A stretch of DNA of 64,000 nt, taken from NCBI GenBank assembly GCA_031310005.1, contig CM062385.1:2604001-2668000 (forward strand). The letters run 5' to 3'. Both the position numbers and the translations under genes were made by a program. This DNA comes from Dactylellina haptotyla (taxonomy: Eukaryota; Ascomycota; Orbiliomycetes; Orbiliales; Orbiliaceae). Under the pieces are notes generated by a model. The model was not told where the DNA came from and did no database searches. It was given only the letters and a program-made list of their open reading frames with translations. Shown in pieces: positions 1 to 10,865 of this stretch. Position 1 is the stretch's first letter. Each line of letters opens with the position of its first letter.

Positions 1-2
1 AG

Positions 3-125
3 AGAGTAGGTGTGATTGTTTCGGGACCTGGCGGTCTCTGCGACGATGTCCGAGCCGCCGTTGTTGCCGCCGGGAAGGTTGGAAAGACAGAGTTTGAACT
101 TGAAGTGGAGGCATATTCTTGGTAG
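3..125 (+). CDS. C-terminal end of a ferric reductase / NADPH oxidase-like flavocytochrome (partial)
   Basis: Only the last 40 codons are inside the window, ending at TAG 123-125. The reading frame gives V-G-V-I-V-S-G-P-G-G, then C-D-D-V, and closes with E-F-E-L-E-V-E-A-Y-S-W. The S-G-P-G-x-[LM]-x-D-D-V-R block followed by a terminal F-x-x-E-x-F/Y-x-W is the usual end of the FAD/NADPH-binding half of fungal ferric reductases (FRE family) and related oxidases, where it forms part of the NAD(P)H pocket. These are plasma-membrane enzymes that pass electrons from cytosolic NADPH to extracellular iron or oxygen. Membrane helices and the haem histidines would lie to the left of the window, so FRE versus NOX cannot be decided. 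No ORF of this size would be called by length alone; the call rests on the motif. Confidence 0.72.
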   Translation, partial: RVGVIVSGPGGLCDDVRAAVVAAGKVGKTEFELEVEAYSW

Positions 126-889
126 ATTCAAATTGTTGAGATTGATCTTCTTATTGTAGCCAGCCTTTCTCTATGAATTTAAGTCCAGATATTAATATTG
201 TTATTGAAATAACGGTCATTATTAACGTCATCTAAGTTCTACTTGTAGAACTTTATGAGACGAGAACTTCTGTAGATGCGTTGTAGAATATAATCCTTCT
301 GCGTCGAGTTACACGAGAAGCGCAAATACGAATCCATAGTTACACAGAGTTTCCTCGAAAACGACTCGTATGCTCAGATATCCAAATATCAAGTAGATTG
401 TGCTAAATGCTGTAAATACTCCAAAACAAACTTGCAAAAATCGGCTACAGACAATGCTTCTAAAAACAGCAGAACTAAAATACCATTAGAACCCGTCCGC
501 GGTTGTTTCAAGGATATATCGAGCACAGTCTCGCACGGCCTCTGGTAGATAACATGCTAGTTATTGGTCAAATGACCCCTAATTCCCAGGTGCTGCAGAC
601 CGTACAATGGATCTATCCACCGACTTGTTGAAATTATCAGCTCATAGCAAACAGAACGCAGTTGACCAATCACTAACACGTTATCAGCACCAAAGGTCCC
701 AGGAGGTTGGGTTGAACATATCCTCCAGGCGGAGTAAGAATAAGAAGAGAATCCAAGCACATAACTCCCAAGAAACGCCATTGTCTTGCAAATCCTCATC
801 GACCGCTCTCATTAAAGCATACCAAATCCAACCAGAAAACGCTCATGCAAAGCAAGAAAATCGCTTCAAAAATCATTGCCACGGTAAAC
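126..889. other. Intergenic, convergent 3' ends
   Basis: AT-rich stretch between the end of the reductase and the stop of the Pro/Gln-rich protein gene on the other strand. Short ORFs here (for example 607-930 plus) have no recognisable content and overlap each other on both strands. I see no RNA gene. Confidence 0.6.
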
Positions 890-2645
890 CTAGGCGGATA
901 TCGTGTTCTTCGCATAATACAATTCCGTAGCGAATCTCGCATCTAAAGGGACCGTCAAAAATAATTAGCATCATCTACACAGAAGCTGCATCGAAAGATT
1001 ACGAGGGTAACTCACGGTCCTCCTCCGATTTGAACTCAACATATATCGTCGACTCGACTCCCCTATACGCCACCATGATCTTTTCAATGCGCACCGTCCT
1101 CGAGCCCCCGGATACTCCGTATTCCTCAACTGTCGTATTCTTCGACACTAAACCTCGTAAATTAGCCATGTCCACCCGCACGGTGAAAAATAAAAGCAAA
1201 GGATGTAAATAACACTTACAAAACCAATGCTTCTCTAACAGCGATGCGACGGGTTTATCCACTTCTCCGAACACCGCGTCCAGAAGCACATACCTCTGTC
1301 CGCCTGCGACTAGCTTGATCAGCGCCAGGTTGGCCAGCCTGAACTCTCTGATATCCCGGGGCGATTCTTCACGGTTATCCCCATCCTCCCGTTTCCGCTG
1401 GCAGAAAATCCGGACGACATATTTCGATACGTTGGGATCCTCGCCTTTGCTGGTACTTGAACCTTGTGCGGTGGAAGGCGATTTCTGATTCTGGGATGGT
1501 CCGGGAGAGTACTTTTCATCACTAATTTCGACTAGGAATTTATCCGAGGAATTGGGCATATACGCCATGGGTTGCTGTTGGAAGTTCGTTCTCTCAGGGG
1601 TGGAATACGCAGGCGTCGGTGCAGTGGATGTAGTATTCGTGGTGAACGGCGGGGCGTATAGCGACGACGAACTCGAATTGTTCGAGTTCACAGCGACCGG
1701 GGTGTTAGGGAAGTGGTTTTCGTACCGCTGTGGTTGTTTATTCGCGGGAACTTCGTTCTGGTGCCGCTGTTGGTCCAAATTGGGAACCCATTCGTGCTCT
1801 TGGTGGTTGTACCCCCGTCGTTGATCAGACATGTTTTCGACTTGTCCTGCGTACATTGCGTACTGTTGGGTCTTCACAGGCGGCAACGGGTTCGTGGCAG
1901 GGGCGGGTGCGTAGCTCGGTGGTCGCTGTACTTGTTCGTTGAGCGAGGTATAATCGTATTGGCGGACTGTAGGAGCCGGCGCGGGAACAGGCGGTTGTAT
2001 CAGTCCACCGGCGGGTGGGGACCGGGGATAGTCTACTCCAGCTGGTGACTTAGCTGAAGAAAGGCCTGGAGGTGATGCTGTCGGTTGAGCTCGAGAGTAG
2101 TCTACCACAGCTGGAGAGCCTACAGAACTATATTGAACGGGAGCAAATGTCCTGGTTGAATCCGGACCTTCTTGGGGGGGAGAGACGGCGCCGTAAGAAA
2201 CGGGGGCTATGGATGCTTGGGTATGTGGACTCTGTATGGCCCCGCCAGGTGGCCCTTGAGGGCGTTGATACCCTCGCGAATAATCGTTCGGGTTGTGCGG
2301 GTACATCTGCTGTTGCGGTGGTTGCTGTTGCTGCTGCTGATAAGGTGGATAAGAGTACGGCAGATTTGTGTAAGGATCGGCCCTATAATTATCTTGGGGC
2401 CTCTGAGGGGCTGCGAATTGGCTTTCTCTGGGAGCGCTTCGATCGTATTCAACCCCAAAGGCGCTCTGCTTTGATGTTGGATTGTTCGACTCAGGAGGGG
2501 GAGGTGTTCGATGGTATGACACGGCGAAAGCACTTTCTTTAGTATTTGTGTCGCCGTATCGAGGCTGATCTGGAAATTGGGTAAGATCTCTCGAGTCTCG
2601 ATCCTTTCGGCCACCCTTGACCATTCGCTTCCACATGGAGGTCAT
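890..2645 (-). CDS. Pro/Gln-rich protein of unknown function with a conserved C-terminal domain
   Basis: My model has three exons: 2645-1220, 1147-1016 and 942-890. The introns have GTAAGT and GTGAGT donors, CTAAT branch sites and TTTAG acceptors, and the model gives 536 aa. Residues 1-400 are low complexity, rich in Pro, Gln, Ser and Tyr with a poly-Gln run, and are probably disordered. From about residue 410 the protein becomes ordered: Y-V-V-R-I-F-C-Q-R, then R-E-F-R-L-A-N-L-A-L-I-K-L-V, then G-G-Q-R-Y-V-L-L-D-A-V-F. It ends with Y-V-E-F-K-S-E-E-D-H-A-R-F-A-T-E-L-Y-Y. An unspliced reading runs through both introns and loses the last exon, which carries the E-D-H-A-R-F block. The domain could be PH-like, but I do not recognise a named family and assign no function. 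It is divergently transcribed from the gene starting at 4155. Confidence 0.75.
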
Positions 2646-4154
2646 TGCGGGGTCGTGTACTAAAGTCGCTCACGGTATAGATATCCGGGTGATTTGAAAG
2701 ATTGATGGGATTTGCGGGTCAGACGAGGCGACGAGAGGAAGGATTGCGAGAGACGGAAGGGATCAAAGGAGGTGAAGCCGGCATAGGGGTTTTGGCAGGT
2801 AGAAATCCTTCAGCCTCTAGCCATTACGAAAAGTCGCAGCCGTGTCTGGACCGTCGAAGGAGGTGGTGCTTGCAAGGGTCCGTGGCGGTTCAAACCGCAC
2901 CACAATAGTGGATCGCACTTGCTTGCGACGACAGGTACGCTAGTCCCTTTGCGTTCAGAATCAGCTTCGGGCCCCTACTGTACGATGCCCGTGAAGTTTA
3001 TTTCTGTCGAAGGGTCCCTCGATATCAGGCCGTTGCCAGGTTGCGGCATCTGCTTACGCACCGAGACAGTCGCAGGGTTCTGAGGCTCTGCACATCTCAT
3101 CTGCAACTGCGCAGCGTAGCGGCATCGGAGCTGTAGCCGGTACATGTTGCAGAACTTTGGGAGGGTTTGTTTCGCGAGCGATAATATCACGCCCGTCATG
3201 AGGTTCAATCACGTTGCACTGGAAGACGATAGGAATACCGGCATACACAAAAAGGCAATTTGGGATGGCCCAAAGTTTCAGCGCGTCTCGCATATATGCG
3301 TGTCGTGTCGTGCATCCCGTATCATATCGCGATAGCCATTGTGTGCTGCCCTGGGTACCTGGCTCGCCCAAGCTTTCGGCGCCAAGACTGGGGCTTTCCC
3401 CAGAACAAAAGCCACCAAAAAGACAACCCATACCTACCAGAAGCTCGCGAGGGTGCTCATTTCTGCCTGTTTCCAGAGCTTAACACGCAGGCCGGGTCAT
3501 CATCGGGGCAGGGCTGCTTAGGGGATTGCGAATCGCGATCTTGGACCGAAACGGACATGACGGTCCGCGGACGGATGATGTGTGTTCCGTCGAGGGCTGT
3601 GTTTCACGACTGTACGGGGACACGATTAGTAACTTGCGTCACATCGACTGGCTGGGTCTTCTAGAAGAAAAGAAGGAAATTGATAAGCTTACCGTCTACG
3701 GGCGGTGGGGACGGGCTGGCGTGGAAGAGGCATCCGAGCCGGGCCCGTCGTGTGTATATAACAATTCAGGAACGACGTTGGGAACACCATCGACAATCCG
3801 CCCTCGAACAGGTAGCTGGCCACACACATTTCAGACAAGTATACTGCCAGCCAACCACCAACCACCGTCCCGTTTGCCCAACACCGGCCGTTAAATCTCC
3901 CCAAATTCCCCGATCACCTTTCCACATTCTAACGCTCCCTCCACCACTAACTATCGCTACGACCGTCACTGTCACGATAAAGGGAGGATAAACACATCGC
4001 CATCTGACACTCCGTTCTTCGATGTGAGACCCGTATTCGGTACCCCTCCGTTATCTCCACAAGCCACATCATCATCACCATCCCGCCATCGAGCATCTCT
4101 CTTGGTGGGGCAGCATCTCAACACGCGACACCCGCAGACAGAGTACACCCGACA
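2646..4154. promoter_or_regulatory. Divergent intergenic region (promoters of the 2645 and 4155 genes)
   Basis: About 1.5 kb separates the two start codons. Several short overlapping ORFs occur on both strands but have biased composition and no family match. The part close to 4155 is pyrimidine/CA-rich, as in fungal 5' UTRs. No specific operator was identified. Confidence 0.4.
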
Positions 4155-5064
4155 ATGACAATGACATCAACAACGAGCGCCGCATCATCGTCAGGCAGGT
4201 CCTCGCCCGCATCGTTGCTCCTACGGTCAAAATCCGCCCCGGCCAAGCTAGACTCGCGAGCATACGAAGAGGACGACGTCCCCTTCAAACGAGACAACTT
4301 TCTTTCCAGGGTAATTACCAACTTCCCTTTTACTTTATTTGTTTTGTTGTCTTTGTTTGTATCGTCTTCCTATCCATCCCCTTCGTGATCTGCGGTTCTA
4401 AAATGCGCATGTACGATTCGTTGTCAAAAAGCATATCTAACTCCTTGGTATTGTGATGTCGCTCTCCTTTTGCCCCCCCTTTGTAGACAATTCTGGCCCC
4501 GATCCTGTTTCTGTCGTTCATCCTCTCCCTCGCCATCGTCGACCGCAAACGCCGCCTCGAAGAAGACCGGAAACTCGGCCTGCTGACCACTCGGAGACGG
4601 TTGCTTTATCTCTGGTTTTACTGGCGGATACCGCGTTCTCCCGCCGGTGCCACGCAGCATAACCAGCATCACCTTCATCATGCGAATACCGACGGTCTGA
4701 GTGGTAATGACAGCGGTACCAGCAGTCGGAGGGGCAGCGGGAGTTCGGAGTCTGGCGGCCGGGAGGACGAGAAGCGAGCGGAGAGCATTATGACGCTCGC
4801 GGAGAAGCAGAAGGAAGCGAGGAGTCTCAGCGCTGGTATGTGTTATCCGACGTCACCTGATTGTGAGATATGAAGGATTAGATTTTCTTTCATTTTTTTA
4901 AAATTGTTTTTGTGGCTAATTTATTCTTTTTTCCTCTGTGTGAATCAGAGGCATTCTCGATACAGAATCGCGTGATGCTTGGGATGGGGGTGTTCAGCAT
5001 TGGGTTTGGGTTGCTCTGCTGGGTGACGTATTTGAAAGTCAAGGAGCTGCTGGGGTTTGCCTAG
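4155..5064 (+). CDS. Small predicted membrane protein, two transmembrane helices
   Basis: Three exons (4155-4310, 4487-4835, 4949-5064) with GTAATT and GTATGT donors and TTGTAG and TCAG acceptors give 206 aa. Residues 1-52 are Ser/Thr-rich and end in an acidic/basic stretch (E-E-D-D-V-P-F-K-R). A hydrophobic helix starts right after intron 1 (T-I-L-A-P-I-L-F-L-S-F-I-L-S-L-A-I-V) and is followed by a basic cluster, D-R-K-R-R. The middle is Gly/Ser/His-rich, and the C-terminus has a second helix (V-F-S-I-G-F-G-L-L-C-W-V-T-Y-L). Internal ATG 4161 is an alternative start two codons later. I do not recognise the family. The basic residues after helix 1 suggest a cytosolic loop between the helices, but this is inference. 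Confidence 0.72.
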
Positions 5065-6770
5065 GTAGCTACCACCAAGTATCTTTGGTGGGTACCTGGG
5101 TACAGGCAGCATCCTTTCCCAGGTTCCACATTATATACCAACACGACAGAACTTTCACGATTTCCTTGGAATGCTGGCATTTTACTTTGTTTTTGGGCTA
5201 ACGCGAGGGAGGTTGGGAAGATTTATACTCTTTTTACTAGTTTACGAATGTTTACAGGAGTTCTTTGTCGGCGTCCTTCGATATGCATGCTGCTTGGGCG
5301 GACTATTTTGGATTATCATTGTTGTTTTGGGGGTCTATAGGTGGAAAAGTCTGTACTTTTTTCATATTTTATTATTCATTTCTCTATTTCCGTATTGTTG
5401 GATCACCTGCTATTGGAATCTTGGAACTAGCCACACGAGATTAGACGAAGGAGAATATATACATCTATATTATATGACGAGCGTTTGTCGTTCTTCATTG
5501 AAATGGAGCTGCTCTGGGGTTGGGCCTGTTTCTGCGGATGGGATCCCATTCGCACGGCATCGAATTGCCCGCTTGGGGGCTCAAGAAACCTGCATTAGTT
5601 GCGCACGAACTAACCATCGAGTCCCAATTGACCAAGAAAAAATAACCCAATCCAAGGAGTCACTGCTTTGCTCGCTTGCAGGTGAAGCAAGGGAGGTGCA
5701 TGTTTCCGTACACACAGTAGCGTCCTTGTCAAGCTGGAAAGCACCAATTGCTGTGCCTGCTAGCCAGCCTTGTGACGCACTCGAGCTGGACTTGGACGGT
5801 TTCCCTGCAAAATGGGTCCCATAAGCAGCAAACAATTTCTGCAAATGGTACTCTGGGGACTGTGGATCATGCAGGGAGAGGAGATGCTACTCGCCCAGCT
5901 ACTAAGGTACCGTAGGACGGTGCAATAGGCTGCATATTAGGGCGGATGTTGTGCAGGTAGGTCCAAGGCCCGTCCAAGGCGAGAGACGAGCGAGCACCGT
6001 ATTATGCGTCTGTACAGCCTCAGCCCCCTTCTGGCATGCAGCACCCTTCTCGAGATATCTTAAGGTTGTAGTTAAGTAGTTATACGATAGCAAGTCAACG
6101 GTAGGATCGACTAAGGATCTAACCGCGGACTCACCGACTGGCGACGGTACCCTGAAACATCCATTCGATCGAATATACTCGAGCGGATAGTCTCCTCAGG
6201 CAAGGGAGTATATAATCACCCCAGCATTCCAAGCTCTCCCGCATCGTCATCTTCCACGCTCTCGCCACCGTAAACGAATTCTTCAACAAACACCGCCAAA
6301 ATAAAGACTCTCTCGACTATCACACCCTATCGCGCTATTTAGGCAGAATATCACCCGCACCAAACGACACCGTTCTTGTTATTATCGCAATACTATCGTC
6401 ACCCGCTGCGACCTGTCCCGTTGAGCCCGCATACGTCTACCACCCACGCACCCCGTCTACGCCCTCCTCGTCATCTGCCCCTGCACAGCCCGCATAAATA
6501 TATACATATTACTCTTCATTTGGATTTTTTAAATTTTTTCTCCACCTGCTTAAATACCCAGGAATACCCGTCAAAACAGTCAAGCTGGCGACCATCCACC
6601 GTTATCCCGTCGACCCGCTCGCTTTTGGCCATTTCGAGCCAGACGCATACCCTTCCTCCACAACCTACGACGAACCGAACACCGCAGACAACACCTACAT
6701 CTCGGACTCCATATCCTACTTCTACGACCTCATCCCCTACATCTCTCCTTCCTCCCTCACAGAAGCAGCC
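5065..6770. other. Intergenic region with one doubtful ORF (5171-5824, plus)
   Basis: The first part is the T-rich 3' region of the membrane-protein gene. A 217-codon ATG ORF (5171-5824) begins 107 bp after its stop; its first third is hydrophobic because the DNA is T-rich, and it shows no family motif. From about 6220 the DNA becomes C/T-rich, as expected for the 5' UTR and promoter of the protease gene at 6771. A pyrimidine tract ending in CCCAG near 6561 looks like the 3' end of a 5'-UTR intron. Confidence 0.4.
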
Positions 6771-7774
6771 ATGCACGTGCGCACACGGAGCCGGAACCGG
6801 CTCTCCGCCACGCTGGATTCCCTGCGTGACAGAGTTGGGCGTGGTGACCGGCTAGCTGCAGACCAGCCGTATCTCTCATATCACGATATTTGCTGTAAGT
6901 AGATCTTCAAACTCCGAGCTCAAAAAAACACCATTTCCACCACAAATTAGAAAGAGAAAAAAAAATGCTAACTGATACGCAGTATGGCAAGAAGACATCA
7001 ACTGCCTCGAAAGCGACTGGTTAACCCACTCCGGCGGCTGGTTAACAGATAACGTAAGTACCTTTCCCCAAGTTCAACAATATCTATATTTACAAAATTA
7101 CTAACATATACATCGGAAAAATACAGAACATCGCCTTCTGGGAAGAATACATGGAGCGCGAGATCCTCTCCCGCTCAGACACCCACAGCGTCCTCCTCCT
7201 GCGGCCGTCCATGGTCTTCCTGCTAAAAGTCGAACCCAACATCCTCAACATCCTCTCCGCTCTCCCTTCCACCCAGGGAATCTCCCACATCTTCCTCCCC
7301 ATTAACGACAACACCAACCCCAACATGCCGGAAGGCGGCAGCCACTGGTCACTGCTCGTCGTCTCTCTGAAGGACCGCGTGGCCTTCCACTACGACTCCC
7401 TCGGTGGTGCTAACAACCGTCACGCCAAGGATGTGTGCAAAAAAGTCGGCGTCTGGGTATACCAAGATGCGGATAGCCTGCGCTTTTACGATCTAGGCGA
7501 GGATACCCCGCAGCAGTCGAACGCGTACGATTGCGGCGTGCATGTTTGTATGAACATGCGGCATTTACTAGTGAAGCGGCTGATGAACACGCCGGAAGGG
7601 AAAGAAGTGAATATGAGCTTGAAGGGGAAGCATTGGGGCGGCCGAGAGGGCAGGGAGGAGATGCTGAAGGTCATCCGGTCGTTGAGACGGACGGCGGAGA
7701 GGAGCTTGAGTCCTGGGGATCGAGAACGGTTGCGGGACCGAGACGGAAAGACCCCACCGCCCAGGATTGAGTAA
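6771..7774 (+). CDS. DEN1/SENP8-type deneddylating cysteine protease (C48 family)
   Basis: Three exons (6771-6894, 6983-7053, 7127-7774) give 280 aa. The motifs are those of Ulp1/SENP peptidases: L-S-Y-H-D-I at the N-terminus, W-L-T-D-N-x-I-A-F-W-E-E-Y, the catalytic His in G-G-S-H-W-S-L-L-V (His138), Asp in F-H-Y-D-S-L (Asp155), the oxyanion Gln (about Gln195) and Cys201 in A-Y-D-C-G-V-H-V. The short length and the S-Y-H-D opening fit the NEDD8-specific branch (human SENP8, Aspergillus DenA) better than SUMO proteases. It would process NEDD8 or strip it from cullins and other targets, in nucleus and cytosol. I chose ATG 6771 (context GCAGCCATGC) because it is the first ATG in frame. The frame stays open upstream to about 6562 without an ATG. 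The C-terminal 40 residues are charged and variable. Confidence 0.88.
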
Positions 7775-8122
7775 AGCTCCAAAGAAAAATAAATAAAAAA
7801 TTACCCATTCAATATTCGCGATCGATTGGATGTTCTGTATTACTATAAGGAAAGGGATTGGCCTTTTTCGCTTCTATTTTTGTTTTTTTATCTGCCTTAC
7901 CGCACTTTTAGCGATGTTACCCATGAGACCGGCCCTCTCTGTATATTTTTTTATATACTTCTCGAAGATAATTATGAATCATGATTCAATACCCCAAGAA
8001 AATCACACTATCCTTCAAAATTAAAAGAATCTCTTTATATTTCTAATGCCAGGTTTCTCTGAAAACCGCGATCTCCCCTAAACTACTAGTGAAGAGGGTA
8101 TGTATATATAAAATAACTATAT
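7775..8122. other. Convergent 3' intergenic region
   Basis: A T-rich and A-rich spacer of about 350 bp between the stops of the deneddylase gene and PRE3, probably both 3' UTRs. No gene seen. Confidence 0.6.
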
Positions 8123-9141
8123 CTACGCGGTCTGCTCCTTTGGGGGATCAGCATAATCCTCATCCGGCAAGAACAAATGCCTCTCCGGCTTCTTGCCCTT
8201 CTTCAACACCACCATACGAATGACACCACCGGAGCTTCCATCCCATTTGATAGCCTCCTTCAACGCCTCCTTCACAAATTGCATGCCCTCCTGCTCGGTC
8301 ATGTTGTCCTTCCAGTAGCTGTCGCAGAAACCGTAGATGTACGAGCTGCCGGAGCCGGAAATGGTGTATTTGGATTTATGCAGCGAGCCGCCGAGGGGGA
8401 TATTGTACACCTGTCCGCCCTTATGGCGGTCCACGCCTGCGACGATGATGCCCGCGGTGAGAGCGTCTTTGTTGGTGTAGCAGATTTCCTGGAAGATTGT
8501 GGCGGCAACTTTGACGGATGGGGGTTGGCCGTTTTGGATCTCGTAGAGGTTTAGGTGGTATCTGACAATGTCGGCGACGGCTTGGGTGTCTGCTGCTGAG
8601 CCGGAGCTATATTGGTATATTGAATCGTGTTAGTGGTGGGGGGGATTGGATGGATTGGAAAGAGGGGAAGGCGCACCGGCAGCACCATACGGCGTCGGTG
8701 ATCTGTGTGAGCTTGTCGGTGACACGGTTGGCGATGTATGCGCCTGTTGTGGTTCTACTGTCGGCACCTGGTTGTGTCTTTCGTCAGCATATATATTCAG
8801 AATTGTTTTCAGATATGGATGAAGCGGACGGACCTAATATGACGCCGCCTTCGAATTCTATGGCCATACTGCAGGATTCGTTAGCGTGGAAGATAGGTGG
8901 GGAGTACTGAGGCGGGCGGCATACATTGAAGTTCCTAGACTGTAGATATGATATTGTTAGCATCTTTGATGCATATTTGGATAGGATCAGAGATGCGTAC
9001 TTGACTTCTCCTTTCTTGAGGTGCTCCATGTCGACATGGATGCCATCTGGATGTTGAAGCTTGTTAGCGGCATGGTGGGGAGGTGGTTATGGGAAGGAGG
9101 ATGAACGAACCCTCGTTGAGGTTTCCTGTTCTGCTAACCAT
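8123..9141 (-). CDS. PRE3: 20S proteasome beta-1 subunit (PSMB6/Pre3), caspase-like activity
   Basis: Six exons give 233 aa: 9141-9111, 9046-9001, 8939-8925, 8868-8834, 8767-8677 and 8606-8123. The N-terminal propeptide of 28 residues ends in Gly and is followed by Thr29 (L-G-T-S-I-M-A), the nucleophile freed by autoprocessing. Further hallmarks are [13 protein letters not shown], the block [19 protein letters not shown], the motif [12 protein letters not shown], and [14 protein letters not shown]. These match beta-1, not beta-2 or beta-5. The protein sits in the inner rings of the 20S core and cuts after acidic residues. Exon 3 is only 15 nt and carries the Gly-Thr cleavage site; skipping it would keep the frame but delete the active residue. 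The flanking sequence 9142-10865 is the presumed shared promoter region with the hydrolase gene. Confidence 0.96.
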
Positions 9142-10865
9142 GGTGGGGTAATGCGATCTGTGTAGCTGCGGATGGGGATTCTTGAAGGTCTGGAGATGAT
9201 GGGGATGTATCGGAGTGGTGGTGCTGGATGATATGATATGCTGGTAGGTGGGATTGCGTGTGGAGGTAGCTTGGGGGAGCTTGGTGGTGGTGTTGGGCGA
9301 GGTTGACGCGTGTGCTCCAAACTCAGCTGCGGTCCGCCAAGAGTCGAGGTGCACGGGGTGTCAACGCACAGCGCAACACATCTTCCCCGACCACATTGAA
9401 CCGCATTTAATTCACTGCTAATTTCACCCGCAGGCTCGGATGCTTGCCTAAGTTTGCCACTGCAGGCACCACGGCGACAATTGTCCCCTTCATGAATATC
9501 TGCTACCGACCGATGATACGATGGCGGGCTGATTCGCGAGTATCGTGCATGAAATGGGAGAACGGATTGCATCGATTGGCATTCTGATACATGCGATTTT
9601 CAACGGAGCGCGAACAAGGAAAATTAAAAAGCCACTGGGCCATCGTTCTCTCCTTTTGTCAGTTAACGGTTATAGCGCAAGCCCGCTAAGACGAAAGAGC
9701 GGCGAGGCCCCATTCTGGAACTCTGGAATCCGGACTCGTGCACCATTTTCTCTCGCTCGGGCCGCGAGTTCCATTGTTTACACACATCCCAAGAGGATCC
9801 GAGGATGACGACGATGGCAATTGGAAAAGCGCAGAAGAGCTCACTGCGTTTGGAAAAAGTCTGTGCTAGCAATATGATAAAAAAATGTTGAGAATGTTAT
9901 TGTATTCTTGCCATCACGAGACTGCTGGGTGATGTTAATTTCGCCCGCCGTTATCGTTCAGGAAGGCCCTTGTTGCGAGTGTGGAGAACGGACAGGGGCG
10001 ATTTGATCTGGAACAGCGCAGATAGCCCAAGAGCGCCTGCAAGTGAGGCGCAAAGGTTAAAAATTTAGGGAAAAATAACACTTCGGATGGATATATAATT
10101 ACCATTGATGCCCCTTGAAAATATAACTTTGGATTTCTCTCGAATTCGAAATTTCGGTTCTTGGGTGCTCTTACTTCGCTTGGGGATCGCTTCCGAGGAG
10201 AAAACAGCAGCCTGCCGGTCCTTCATCTGTCTGTCTTTGTTTCTTTTCCTACGTTTTACTTTTCTCCTGCTGATGAATGACCAAATGAATGGGATGGGAA
10301 GAATGTGGATGTCTTGTTTCTCTTGCCTCTGCCTCTGATTCTTATTCCCGTTCGCCTTAGACCTCTGCTCCCTCATTCCTCGTCTTTTCTTTGTTTCTTT
10401 TAATATCCTCTTTTATTTCTCCACTCTTCTTTCCTTGACGTTGCCAAAGCATACTCTCCGAATACGTCGACATTTATAACCCGCATCTTCAGGCGTATAC
10501 TTTTTGGCCGCCGGGTTGTTGCGTGTGTTCGTTCTGGTTGGCTGGTTTGCGAGTGTGGTTCGTTCCTCTTTCTGATGCCGTCTCCCCCGCCAGCGTCGTT
10601 CTGCTTTGCCAGACCATCTCCACCTCCTCCAAAACCCGGCAAGCTTGTCTACAACTTCTCCTCCCGCTCGCTCCCCGCTTCCCCCGTCACCTCTCCGACA
10701 TCTACGCGCTCACCGGCACTACCTCTCACGCCTTCGTCGACGGCTCCTTACCACAGCGGCCAGGGACACATCCCCTTACCGTTGCACGCAGAACGAACAC
10801 GCCCCCACGACAGACCCCACGTCAACAAACGACACTCGACCTCCACCACCACCAGCAGGTATTCC
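9142..10865. promoter_or_regulatory. Divergent intergenic region between PRE3 and the Bem46-type hydrolase
   Basis: About 1.7 kb. The hydrolase side is strongly C/T-rich and has an open frame (10575-10865) that joins the hydrolase frame and could be an N-terminal extension or simply 5' UTR. I found no proteasome control element that I could name with confidence, and no RNA gene. Confidence 0.4.

Noticed and set aside
607-930. 107-codon plus-strand frame
   Set aside because: Overlaps the terminal exon of the minus-strand Pro/Gln-rich gene and another minus frame; no family motif.
2072-2542. 156-codon frame opposite the Pro/Gln-rich gene
   Set aside because: Antisense to repetitive Pro/Gln codons, which naturally give open frames.
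2870-2910. GGCGGTTCAAACCGC palindrome resembling a tRNA T-arm
   Set aside because: No matching acceptor stem, D-arm or anticodon arm around it.
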